A DNA stretch of 64,000 nucleotides from Algoriphagus sp. (GTDB lineage Bacteria; Bacteroidota; Bacteroidia; Cytophagales; Cyclobacteriaceae): positions 62,001 through 126,000 of the forward strand of contig NZ_JAMWZB010000011.1 in NCBI RefSeq assembly GCF_024305035.1, read 5' to 3'. The notes below the pieces were generated by a model, which had not been told where the DNA came from, made no database searches, and saw nothing but the letters and a program-made list of their open reading frames with translations. The position numbers and the translations under genes are program-made. Of this stretch, positions 1-7,279 are shown in pieces (positions within the stretch are counted from its first letter, which is position 1; each line of letters begins with the position of its first letter).

Positions 1-613
1 ATTTGACTACGGCGTCTAGATCGGTTGCGGTCTCAGGAACCATCACAAATTCAGCCCCTCCGCCAATTCCTGATTCTACTGCCAAAAATCCTGCATCCCT
101 TCCCATGACTTCGATAAAAAAGATTCGGTCATGAGCTGCTGCAGTATCTCGAATTTTATCGATCGCTTCTAGGGCGGTATTGACTGCGGTGTCGAAACCA
201 ATCGTGTAATCGGTCCCGTAAATATCGTTATCAATAGTTCCCGGACAGCCGACAACAGGTATTCCAAATTCTTCATTGAAAATTTTAGCTCCAGTGAAAG
301 TTCCGTCTCCACCTATGGCAATCAGACCTTCAATTCCCATTGAAGTTAAATTTTCATAGGCTTTTTTTCTTCCTTCTGGGGTTTTGAATTTTTCTGAACG
401 AGCCGATTTTAATATGGTTCCTCCGCGCTGAACAATATTACTGACAGAATAAGAATGCATTCGCTTGATTTCTCCATCAATCATTCCTTCATAGCCTCGG
501 TAGATGCCATACACTTCCAGTCCTTTAAAAATTGCTGTTCGGACAACTGCCCGAACGCAAGCATTCATTCCTGGACTATCACCACCGGAGGTAAAAACAG
601 CAATTTTTTTCAT
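1..613 (-). CDS. pfkA: 6-phosphofructokinase, partial (C-terminus beyond window)
   Basis: ATP-dependent phosphofructokinase, the committed step of glycolysis (fructose 6-phosphate to fructose 1,6-bisphosphate). Reading from the ATG at 613 the protein starts [20 protein letters not shown], the glycine-rich ATP-binding start of the PfkA family. It continues with the IGGDGTF motif, [20 protein letters not shown] (substrate and catalytic Asp region) and [11 protein letters not shown], all in family order. About 204 residues are in the window; the family is about 320 long, so the C-terminal third lies off the left edge. It is divergent from the aldo/keto reductase. Cytoplasmic. Identification is secure from the motifs. 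Confidence 0.95.
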   Translation of the reverse strand, partial: MKKIAVFTSGGDSPGMNACVRAVVRTAIFKGLEVYGIYRGYEGMIDGEIKRMHSYSVSNIVQRGGTILKSARSEKFKTPEGRKKAYENLTSMGIEGLIAIGGDGTFTGAKIFNEEFGIPVVGCPGTIDNDIYGTDYTIGFDTAVNTALEAIDKIRDTAAAHDRIFFIEVMGRDAGFLAVESGIGGGAEFVMVPETATDLDAVVK

Positions 614-691
614 ATCTCTAGGTTTTTAAGCACCCAAAAATAGGGATTAAACAAGGAATGCCGTAGTTTCTTGGTTGAATTAACTGTAAAA

Positions 692-722
692 TTTATGTGC
701 CCTATAATTAATTTTAAATTTG
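692..722 (+). promoter_or_regulatory. Candidate Bacteroidota promoter for the aldo/keto reductase
   Basis: TAAATTTG at 715-722 matches the Bacteroidota -7 consensus TAnnTTTG and lies 24 bases before the ATG at 746. A weak -33 match, TTTA at 692-695, is 19 bases upstream. GAGG at 735-738 is a possible ribosome-binding site. Motif match only; no transcript evidence. Confidence 0.35.
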
Positions 723-745
723 AATTTTAAGCTATTGAGGATCAA

Positions 746-1636
746 ATGAATATCATGGAGTTAACAAATGCTGGGTTTAAGGTTTCCCGAATTGGCTTAG
801 GCTGTATGTCACTTCCAACGGAAAAATCCAAAGCGGAACGAATTATAAAGTCCGCTTTGGATGAGGGGATTACCTTTTTTGACACCGCTGATTTATATCA
901 AAAAGGACAAAATGAATCCGTATTGGGAGAGGTGTTGAAATCGACCCGAAATGATTTGATTTTGGCTACAAAAGTGGGAAACGTATGGAGACAAGATGGT
1001 AGTGGCTGGGATTGGAATCCGAAAAAAGAATATATTCTCAAAGCCGTGGAAGAAAGTTTGACCAGGCTGAAAACCGACTACATTGATTTATACCAACTTC
1101 ACGGCGGCACGATTGATGATCCCTGGGAGGAGACCTTAGAGGCATTTGAGCTTTTGAAAAGTCAGGGGAAAATTCGGGCTTTTGGAATTTCTTCCATTCG
1201 TCCCAATGTCATCCGAAAGGTTACGGCAATGTCTGTTCCTGATACAATAATGATGCAATATAGTCCGATGGACAGAAGACCTGAAGAAGTGGTATTTCCG
1301 GCATTGGAGCAGTCTGAAACACGCGTTCTTGTTCGTGGAGCTTTTGCCAAAGGCTTTTTGATTGATAAATCAGTTTCAGAATATTTGGGGTATAGTACAC
1401 ATCAAGTCGCTGATTTTCAAAAGGCGATTCAGGATATTGGATTAAGACCCGAGGCCGTATTAATTGCTTTTGGATTATCCCAACCTGCTGTCGCATCTTT
1501 GGTGATTGGTGCAAGTTCCCAAGAACAGGTGAAAAGAATCGGTAAAGGATGGAACGAAAGTAAAGAGGTAGGGGAGGATTTGATCCAAGGTTTAAGGAGA
1601 AAATTCCCCACTAATCACTATCATTCCCATCGTTGA
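746..1636 (+). CDS. Aldo/keto reductase family oxidoreductase
   Basis: NAD(P)H-dependent (beta/alpha)8 barrel oxidoreductase of the AKR superfamily, acting on an unidentified carbonyl substrate in the cytoplasm. The full catalytic tetrad is visible: D46 and Y51 (FFDTADLYQKG), K76 (LATKVGN) and H119 (DLYQLHGG). The cofactor-binding C-terminus has the usual SLVIGASSQEQVKR stretch. At 296 residues it is of normal length. The ATG at 746 is preceded by GAGG; an in-frame ATG at 755 (MELTNAG) is an equally reasonable start. It is probably transcribed alone. Confidence 0.9.
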   Translation: MNIMELTNAGFKVSRIGLGCMSLPTEKSKAERIIKSALDEGITFFDTADLYQKGQNESVLGEVLKSTRNDLILATKVGNVWRQDGSGWDWNPKKEYILKAVEESLTRLKTDYIDLYQLHGGTIDDPWEETLEAFELLKSQGKIRAFGISSIRPNVIRKVTAMSVPDTIMMQYSPMDRRPEEVVFPALEQSETRVLVRGAFAKGFLIDKSVSEYLGYSTHQVADFQKAIQDIGLRPEAVLIAFGLSQPAVASLVIGASSQEQVKRIGKGWNESKEVGEDLIQGLRRKFPTNHYHSHR

Positions 1637-1705
1637 ATAATCTTTTGATCTCCTCAGAGATAAACAAGTATTTTTCTATTCAATCACCCAAAAGAAATTA
1701 ACCCA

Positions 1706-3883
1706 ATGAGAAAAATGAGATTCGCACTTTTGCTAATGGCATGGGGTCTATTGACTTCCGCCTGTCAACAAACAGAGTTCCAAGCTTGGGAAGAGCAGGC
1801 AAGTCAAGTAGAAATCATAAGAGATGACTTCGGGGTGCCCCATATTTACGGTAAAACAGATGCTGATGCAGTATTTGGCTTGCTTTATGCCCAATGTGAA
1901 GATGATTTTAGACGAGTAGAGCGAAACTATATATGGGCGATCGGAAGATTGGCTGAATTGGAAGGAGAGGAGGCCATTTACTCCGATTTGAGAGCTCAAT
2001 TGTTTATGACAGAAGAGGAAGCTAAGCAAGCCTATGAGTCAGCACCGGATTGGCTAAAAGAACTTTGCCAGGCTTTTGCAGATGGAATAAATTATTATTT
2101 ATATACCCACCCTGAAGTCAAACCGCAGGTAATTACCCGCTATGAGCCTTGGTTTCCCTTATATTTTTTTGAGGGGTCAATTGGAGGTGATATTGAGCGA
2201 ATTTCCACCAAGAGAATTCAGGCTTTTTATGAAAATCAAGAAGCACTTGCTTTGAGCGAGTATGGAGATGGCCTTAATCATCCTGACCCTTACCAAGAGC
2301 CTAAAGGTTCCAATGGCATTGCGGTGTCTGGAAAATTAACTAAATCTGGAAATGCCATGTTGTTGATTAACCCACACACTTCCTTTTATTTCAGACCGGA
2401 AGTGCATGTGGTTAGCCAGGAGGGTTTGAATGCTTATGGGGCAGTGACTTGGGGTCAGTTTTTTGTTTATCAAGGATTTAATGAGAAAACTGGATGGATT
2501 CATACTTCGACCTTTGTTGATTTTATCGATGAATTTGAAGAGGAAATTGTAAATGAAGATGGCAAACTTCAGTATCGCTATGGAGACCAGATCCGCCCAG
2601 TCGACAGTGTAGTAGTCAGTTTGGATTACCTGCAAGGAGATAGTTTACGGTCCAGAGAGTTTACTTTTTACCGAACTCATCACGGACCGATTACACACAA
2701 AATCGAAGATAAGTGGGTGGCAACCAAAATCAATTGGGAACCCGTGAATGCTTTGATTCAAAGCTATACACGAACCAAGCTTTCGAATTATTCAGCGTTT
2801 AGAGAAATGATGAATATGCGGACTAATTCTTCCAACAATACGGTTTTTGCCGATTCGGATGGGAATATTGCCTATTTTCATGGCAACTTTATCCCAAAAC
2901 GAGATCCAGCTTTTGATTTTTCGCGCCCTGTAGATGGATCCAACCCCAGTACAGATTGGCAGGGCTTACATCCAGTGGAGGAGAGCATTACCCTACTCAA
3001 TCCAGAAAGCGGATGGATCCAAAACTGTAATTCCACCCCTTTCACCGCAGCGGGTCAGTATAGCCCAAAAAGGGAAGACTATCCAGTTTACATGGCTCCA
3101 GATCAAGAAAATTTCAGAGGGATTCATGCGGTCAGTTTATTGGAAAATGCATCGAATTTGACCTTGGAATCCTTTCGGGAGTTAGCCTATGATCCCTTTA
3201 TTCCGGCTTTTGCACGCTTGATTCCCGCCTTGATCAGGGCCCATCAAAAGCAAGAAGGGAACGCGGAGGCTCAACAAGCTATCGAACTCCTCAGTAATTG
3301 GGATTTTCGTACTGGAAAAGAGTCCATTGCGATGAGTGTGGCGCATTTTTATGCTACTAATTATCAACGGGAATTCCGGGATTTAAATCAATTGACCGAA
3401 AACGAAAAGTTGGAGACTCACTCCGATCCCCAAGTTCAAAAAAAGATGGTAACCCTATTGGAAGAAACGCTCCTTCAGATGGAGGAGGATTTGGGTACCT
3501 GGAAAACGCCTTGGGGTGAAATTAACCGATTCCAGAGACTATCCGGTGATATGGATTTGCATTATGATGATGATCAACCTTACATCCCTGTTGGAATGGC
3601 CTCCGGACGCTGGGGAGCGTTGGCCTCATTTGGTGCTTCAGCTAAGGAAGGAACAAAAAGGCTTTATGGGAGCTCGGGCAATAGCTTTGTGGCTGTGGTT
3701 GAGTTTGGAAAACGGGTCAGAGCTAAAAGTATTTTGGCAGGTGGCCAAAATTCCGATCCCAATTCTCCGCATTTCTTAGATCAGGCTCAGCGCTATGCCG
3801 ACGGGAATTTCAAAGAAGTCGCATTTTACCCCGAAGAGGTTGAGCAGCGAGCCAAGGAAAGGTATCATCCAGGGAAAAGATAA
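1706..3883 (+). CDS. Penicillin acylase family lipoprotein (Ntn hydrolase)
   Basis: Member of the S45 / penicillin G acylase / acyl-homoserine-lactone acylase family, which hydrolyses amide bonds after autocatalytic cleavage to two chains. The N-terminus is a lipoprotein signal with lipobox LTSAC (Cys20), so the enzyme is probably tethered outside the inner membrane. The alpha-chain motif VEIIRDDFGVPHIYGKTDADAVFGLLYAQCEDD is typical. The predicted nucleophile is Ser202 in KGSNGIAVSG, which would become the N-terminus of the beta chain. NNTVFADSDGNIAYFHGNFIPKRD is also characteristic. 725 residues is usual. The substrate (beta-lactam, acyl-homoserine lactone or other amide) cannot be told. A perfect terminator follows at 3894-3935. 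Confidence 0.88.
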   Translation: MRKMRFALLLMAWGLLTSACQQTEFQAWEEQASQVEIIRDDFGVPHIYGKTDADAVFGLLYAQCEDDFRRVERNYIWAIGRLAELEGEEAIYSDLRAQLFMTEEEAKQAYESAPDWLKELCQAFADGINYYLYTHPEVKPQVITRYEPWFPLYFFEGSIGGDIERISTKRIQAFYENQEALALSEYGDGLNHPDPYQEPKGSNGIAVSGKLTKSGNAMLLINPHTSFYFRPEVHVVSQEGLNAYGAVTWGQFFVYQGFNEKTGWIHTSTFVDFIDEFEEEIVNEDGKLQYRYGDQIRPVDSVVVSLDYLQGDSLRSREFTFYRTHHGPITHKIEDKWVATKINWEPVNALIQSYTRTKLSNYSAFREMMNMRTNSSNNTVFADSDGNIAYFHGNFIPKRDPAFDFSRPVDGSNPSTDWQGLHPVEESITLLNPESGWIQNCNSTPFTAAGQYSPKREDYPVYMAPDQENFRGIHAVSLLENASNLTLESFRELAYDPFIPAFARLIPALIRAHQKQEGNAEAQQAIELLSNWDFRTGKESIAMSVAHFYATNYQREFRDLNQLTENEKLETHSDPQVQKKMVTLLEETLLQMEEDLGTWKTPWGEINRFQRLSGDMDLHYDDDQPYIPVGMASGRWGALASFGASAKEGTKRLYGSSGNSFVAVVEFGKRVRAKSILAGGQNSDPNSPHFLDQAQRYADGNFKEVAFYPEEVEQRAKERYHPGKR

Positions 3884-3893
3884 CAGGCAGAAG

Positions 3894-3935
3894 TCAAAGC
3901 GGAAAAACGACAGGTTAGCCCGCTTTGATTTTTTT
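3894..3935 (+). terminator. Intrinsic terminator after the acylase gene
   Basis: Perfect 9-bp inverted repeat TCAAAGCGG (3894-3902) / CCGCTTTGA (3920-3928) followed by a run of T from 3929. The right arm and T-run overlap the last codons and stop of the convergent gene ending at 3915. Confidence 0.85.
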
Positions 3936-4433
3936 CATAAGGTCGGAGATGAAGAATTTTAACTTTACACCATCCTCACTACTGATTCGGTGATTTTTGA
4001 GTACCTGACTGATCATTTGGTGGAGTTCATCAAAGGGTTTTTGATCGGCAAGATGTTCATTTTTTTGCATCCATTGGTTGAGTTTAAAAACCTCGTAGGT
4101 ATTAACTTCTCCACTGGCTAGGATTCCTTCAAAAAGTCCATGAAGGAAATAAAGATTAAGTTTGTTCTGGTCATGATCTCCGGTTTTTTTTAAGAAATCA
4201 TTCAAGATATCTGTAAGGTCTTCGATTTCTTCATTAGTTACAATACCCGATTGAATGATGGGCTGGACCTGTTGGTGCAGTTCTTTGAACTCTTCCAATT
4301 CACACAGGGGCTCATGAGTTTCGCACCAGATTTTTAATCGGTCAAATTCATTTTTATTGACGTGACCATCTAGTGAAATCCCATAAATAAGTCCCGCTAG
4401 TTCGTAGGCAACATTTTGGATTTGAGCATTCAT
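3915..4433 (-). CDS. TerB-like helical protein of unknown function
   Basis: 172-residue acidic all-helical protein with no signal peptide or membrane segment, so probably cytoplasmic. The sequence repeats a TerB-like pattern twice: LAGLIYGISLDGHVNKNEFDRLKIWCETHEPL and LHGLFEGILASGEVNTYEVFKLNQWMQKNEHL, each a helix with an acidic D/S-G-x-V-N-x-x-E loop. This resembles the tellurite-resistance TerB/DjlA-type fold; similar helical repeats also occur in Bacteroidota proteins annotated only as hypothetical. The family assignment is by pattern only. It is convergent with the acylase gene and its 3' end doubles as that gene's terminator. No known function can be given. Confidence 0.6.
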   Translation of the reverse strand: MNAQIQNVAYELAGLIYGISLDGHVNKNEFDRLKIWCETHEPLCELEEFKELHQQVQPIIQSGIVTNEEIEDLTDILNDFLKKTGDHDQNKLNLYFLHGLFEGILASGEVNTYEVFKLNQWMQKNEHLADQKPFDELHQMISQVLKNHRISSEDGVKLKFFISDLMKKIKAG

Positions 4434-4552
4434 TTTATCAGATTAAATAATTGAAATTCAGGTAAATAGTAAGTGTAAATTACTGAAAAAGTTAGAATTT
4501 TCTTTGGGTTGTTGACTTCTTTTCAAGAATTGGCCGTTAGATTTCAAGATAG

Positions 4553-4583
4553 TTTTGTTCACTAGCGAACAAAACCTGTTCGT
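4553..4583. promoter_or_regulatory. Inverted repeats in a divergent intergenic region, possible operator
   Basis: TTTTGTTC (4553-4560) and GAACAAAA (4567-4574) form a perfect 8-bp inverted repeat with a 6-base spacer. A third arm, TGTTCG (4578-4583), can pair alternatively with CGAACA (4566-4571). The site is about 110 bases upstream of the DUF2807 gene and about 120 from the divergent TerB-like gene. There is no T-run, so it is more likely an operator than a terminator. The binding protein is unknown. Confidence 0.3.
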
Positions 4584-4685
4584 TATTTGGTAATTTATTT
4601 TGAAAAATCGCTTTAAATCTGGTTTTGGGATGGGTTTTTAGGATTGGCACACTCTGTGAATTAAGGCTAGAAAAAAAATAATGTT

Positions 4686-5378
4686 ATGATTAATATGAAA
4701 ACTACTGCCCTAATTCTCATGCTCTTCTTTATGGGTTTTACCGCTCAAGCGCAGGGGACAGAAACTAGAACTCTGCCTGGCTTCACTAAAATTGAATCCG
4801 GTGGAAGCTGGGAAGTATATGTCGAATTGGGAAATAAGGAAGAAGTTCGCATTGAATCGGGAAATATCGAATTGGATAAAGTCTTGACTGAGGTCGATGG
4901 AGAAACCTTGAAATTAAAGTTAGAGCGGGGAAATTATCGAAATGTGGACTTGAAGTTTTTCGTAACTGTCCGAAACCTGGAAGGTCTGGGCAGTTCAGGT
5001 TCAGGTGCGATTTTTCTTGATGATGACATCAAATCCGACCAATTGAGCTTGGGAGTATCTGGTTCGGGTTTAATTCGCCTCAAAAACGTATTTGCCTATA
5101 AACTCAGTGCTGCCATCAGTGGCTCTGGTGATATTGTCTTGGACGGTGGAAAAGTGGATGAATTGAAAATTTCCCAGTCTGGATCCGGAGATTTTGAAGG
5201 AATTGAGCTAGAAGCTAAAATGGTTTCAATTTCAAAAAGCGGCTCTGGTGATTCTTACATCACTGCCCAAGAAAGTTTAAAGGTTTCTTCTTCAGGTTCG
5301 GGGGATGTAATCTTCCGAGGAAATCCTGCTACCCAGGCTGTTTCAATGAGTGGTTCATCTAAGCTGATCAAAGATTAA
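4686..5378 (+). CDS. Secreted head-GIN (DUF2807) domain protein
   Basis: 230-residue exported protein: the N-terminal signal peptide MKTTALILMLFFMGFTAQAQ ends at an AQA-Q cleavage site. The rest is the putative auto-transporter adhesin / head GIN domain (DUF2807), a beta-helix recognised by repeated SGSG turns (LGSSGSGAIFLDD, GVSGSGLIRL, AISGSGDIVLDG, SQSGSGDFEG, SKSGSGDSYI, SSSGSGDVIF). The domain is widespread in Bacteroidota and has no established biochemical activity. The annotated ATG at 4686 adds three residues before MKTT; the ATG at 4695 gives the more standard signal peptide. A strong terminator follows. Confidence 0.85.
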   Translation: MINMKTTALILMLFFMGFTAQAQGTETRTLPGFTKIESGGSWEVYVELGNKEEVRIESGNIELDKVLTEVDGETLKLKLERGNYRNVDLKFFVTVRNLEGLGSSGSGAIFLDDDIKSDQLSLGVSGSGLIRLKNVFAYKLSAAISGSGDIVLDGGKVDELKISQSGSGDFEGIELEAKMVSISKSGSGDSYITAQESLKVSSSGSGDVIFRGNPATQAVSMSGSSKLIKD

Positions 5379-5401
5379 CAATCATTTCTTCACTAAAATA
5401 C

Positions 5402-5435
5402 AAACCCGAGCCATCTGATGGACTCGGGTTTTTTT
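5402..5435 (+). terminator. Intrinsic terminator after the DUF2807 gene
   Basis: AAACCCGAG (5402-5410) pairs with CTCGGGTTT (5423-5431), with CCATC/GATGG extending the stem, followed by T's to 5435. It lies against the stop codon of the convergent bestrophin-like gene and may serve both. Confidence 0.85.
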
Positions 5436-6420
5436 AAAGCAAAAATCCATTTTCAACCGGATAGGGAGGAGGGATGTCTTTCTCTTCGAGCATTTCCAAA
5501 AGGTCAATTTCAATTGCTCTGGAAATGGAAGAAATCGGTACGTCGTTATAGGCTGCCTCAAAGGGGTTTTCAGAATAATCCCCAATTCGATCCACCAATA
5601 AGAACACCCAAATTATAATTGCCGAAAAAGGTACCGTAAGCCAATAGTGCAGATCGGAAGTCTTTCCAAAAATATCCAGCAAACCAAATGGGATTAGCAT
5701 GCAGAAAATATAAGTGATCCAGAGTCCAGTGGAGGCGTATTGCCTTGGAAAAGGAAAGTTTTTTATCCGTTCTGTTTTTCCCTGTAGCTCATAAAGTTTC
5801 CCGACCAATTGGTGCAAATACACATGTTTAAAATCTGAAAGCATTCCTTCCAAATGGATTTTTTCCAGCTCCTTTGATTGATTTTTTAAGAGTTGAGTGG
5901 GCAAATTTGTGTATTTCCAAAGTTGGTCAAGTTCGGTTGGATTGAGGTAGCGCTGAACTTCCGGGGCTAGGCCCCCCTCACATTCTTTTTGAAAATATGG
6001 CGTAAAAATCAATTTTTCGACCGGGCCATTATGTTCCCAGGACTTGCCTTTCCGCATCGCATGTTTTAAAGCTAAAACCCATGCTAAATGCCGGTGAATG
6101 AGGGACTGTTTCCTCTCTTTACTTATTCTTTGGTCTGGAATGGATAAAATAGCGGAAGCAAAAGTCCGGCTTTCATTGATGACTGCTCCCCATATTTTTC
6201 GTGCCTCCCAGGCCCGATCGTAAGAAGAATTGTTTTTGAATCCCAAAAAAAAGGCAACAGCAATACCAATAACGGATAGGGGTTGCCAAGGCAGGGAAAA
6301 AGGAATTCCCGAAAATTCATAGGTAAGAACGACAATGGCCGAATAAAGAAAACCGTAGATCAGTGATTTTCGAGACCAACGTACGGTCATCCATAAGGAA
6401 TAGTGTCGTTTAACATACAT
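5434..6420 (-). CDS. Bestrophin-family channel protein
   Basis: 328-residue membrane protein of the bestrophin/UPF0187 family (prokaryotic relatives form pentameric ion channels; the Klebsiella homologue conducts cations). It starts MYVKRHYSLWMTVRWSRKSL and has hydrophobic segments at about residues 20-50 (LIYGFLYSAIVVLTYEFSGI, LSVIGIAVAFFLGFKNN) and again at about 240-285 (GLWITYIFCMLIPFGLLDIF, LTVPFSAIIIWVFLLVDRIG). The family motif FKNNSSYDRAWEARKIWGAVINESRTFA and the C-terminal DRIGDYSENPFEAAYNDVPISSISRAIEIDLLEML are clear. Inner membrane. It lies just downstream of the metal repressor gene on the same strand (60-base gap), so co-transcription is possible. Confidence 0.88.
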   Translation of the reverse strand: MYVKRHYSLWMTVRWSRKSLIYGFLYSAIVVLTYEFSGIPFSLPWQPLSVIGIAVAFFLGFKNNSSYDRAWEARKIWGAVINESRTFASAILSIPDQRISKERKQSLIHRHLAWVLALKHAMRKGKSWEHNGPVEKLIFTPYFQKECEGGLAPEVQRYLNPTELDQLWKYTNLPTQLLKNQSKELEKIHLEGMLSDFKHVYLHQLVGKLYELQGKTERIKNFPFPRQYASTGLWITYIFCMLIPFGLLDIFGKTSDLHYWLTVPFSAIIIWVFLLVDRIGDYSENPFEAAYNDVPISSISRAIEIDLLEMLEEKDIPPPYPVENGFLL

Positions 6421-6480
6421 GATAACATCAATTTGAATTAGGCAATTGCCTTCAATATCAGAAAAAATCCGGTTTAAACC

Positions 6481-7140
6481 TTATTCCACCAATCGAACCA
6501 GAAGTTTTTCGCAGACCTTCTCGCTGAGTGTTTCTGACTCCCGATTTGGATAGCTTACGAGCATACTTTGGTCATAGCTTTCTTTGGAAATGATGTTTAG
6601 CTCCATTCCTAGTTTTAATTTGCGACTGTTCAAAAATTCCAAAAAGTCGCTGGAAGAATCTGCTAAAGCAACCAATATCACCTGATTGCCTGCTTTTACC
6701 TGAGATAAATTTTTATAATGTAATTCTTGCATTCGGCCCTGTTTATCAGGAATTGGAGAACCGTGAGGATCTACGGTAGGAAAGCCCAGCATCTCATCCA
6801 TACGTTCAAAAAACTTGGGTGCGTGGATATGTTCTACCTGCTCTGCGATTTGATGCACTTCTTCCCAGCCGAAACCCATTTTATTGACCAAAAACATTTC
6901 GGTTAACCGGTGCTTTCGGACGATTAGGGCTGCAGTTTTTTTTCCCTTTTCGGTTAAGGTCACCGGTTTATACTTTTCATAATGGACTAGTTCATTTTTT
7001 TGAAGGTTTTTGATCATGCTATTCACCGTGGGCATGCTCACACCCAGTTGGGTTGAAAGTTCGGAGATATTGACTTCACCTTTTTCGTGGGTGAGGTTAA
7101 AAAGGATTTTGAGGTAGTTTTCTTCTGTACTAGATGCCAT
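6481..7140 (-). CDS. DtxR/MntR-family metal-dependent transcriptional repressor
   Basis: 219-residue cytoplasmic regulator that would bind DNA when loaded with Fe(II) or Mn(II). Residues 1-62 form the winged-helix domain (STEENYLKILFNLTHEKGEVNISELSTQLGVSMPTVNSMIKNLQKN). About 65-130 is the metal-binding/dimerisation domain (KHRLTEMFLVNKMGFGWEEVHQIAEQVEHIHAPKFFERMDEMLGFPTVDPHGSPIP). About 145-217 resembles the FeoA/SH3-like C-terminal domain. Iron and manganese sensors of this family cannot be separated here. It is divergent from the TonB-dependent receptor, and the shared intergenic region carries a palindrome resembling a DtxR box, so the receptor is its likely target. Confidence 0.9.
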   Translation of the reverse strand: MASSTEENYLKILFNLTHEKGEVNISELSTQLGVSMPTVNSMIKNLQKNELVHYEKYKPVTLTEKGKKTAALIVRKHRLTEMFLVNKMGFGWEEVHQIAEQVEHIHAPKFFERMDEMLGFPTVDPHGSPIPDKQGRMQELHYKNLSQVKAGNQVILVALADSSSDFLEFLNSRKLKLGMELNIISKESYDQSMLVSYPNRESETLSEKVCEKLLVRLVE

Positions 7141-7189
7141 GGATTTGTGATTGAAAGGTCTAATATCGAAATTATTTTTGTAAATATTA

Positions 7190-7220
7190 TTTGTTAGAGT
7201 GATCTAACTTTATACTTTTG
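7190..7220 (+). promoter_or_regulatory. Promoter with embedded DtxR-like operator
   Basis: TTTG at 7190-7193 and TACTTTTG at 7213-7220 match the Bacteroidota -33 and -7 elements with a 19-base spacer. Within that spacer, GTTAGAGTGATCTAAC (7193-7208) is a perfect 6-bp inverted repeat with a 4-base centre, sharing the TTAG-N6-CTAA frame of the classical DtxR/IdeR box. Binding there would block the polymerase. The neighbouring repressor gene starts 50 bases to the left. Operator identity is inferred. Confidence 0.6.
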
Positions 7221-7279
7221 TTTATGTAATTAATTTATTTATAAACCAATAAGAGTAATAAATTTTCCAAATCAGATCC

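Noticed and set aside
455-643. 62-codon plus-strand frame
   Set aside because: Shadow of pfkA on the opposite strand.
3915-4433. Tellurite-resistance operon
   Set aside because: Only a distant TerB-like helical pattern; no terC, terD or other ter genes are nearby.
4686-5378. Repeated SGSG-coding stretches as a possible DNA repeat array
   Set aside because: They are protein-level beta-helix turns with varied codons, not a DNA repeat or CRISPR.
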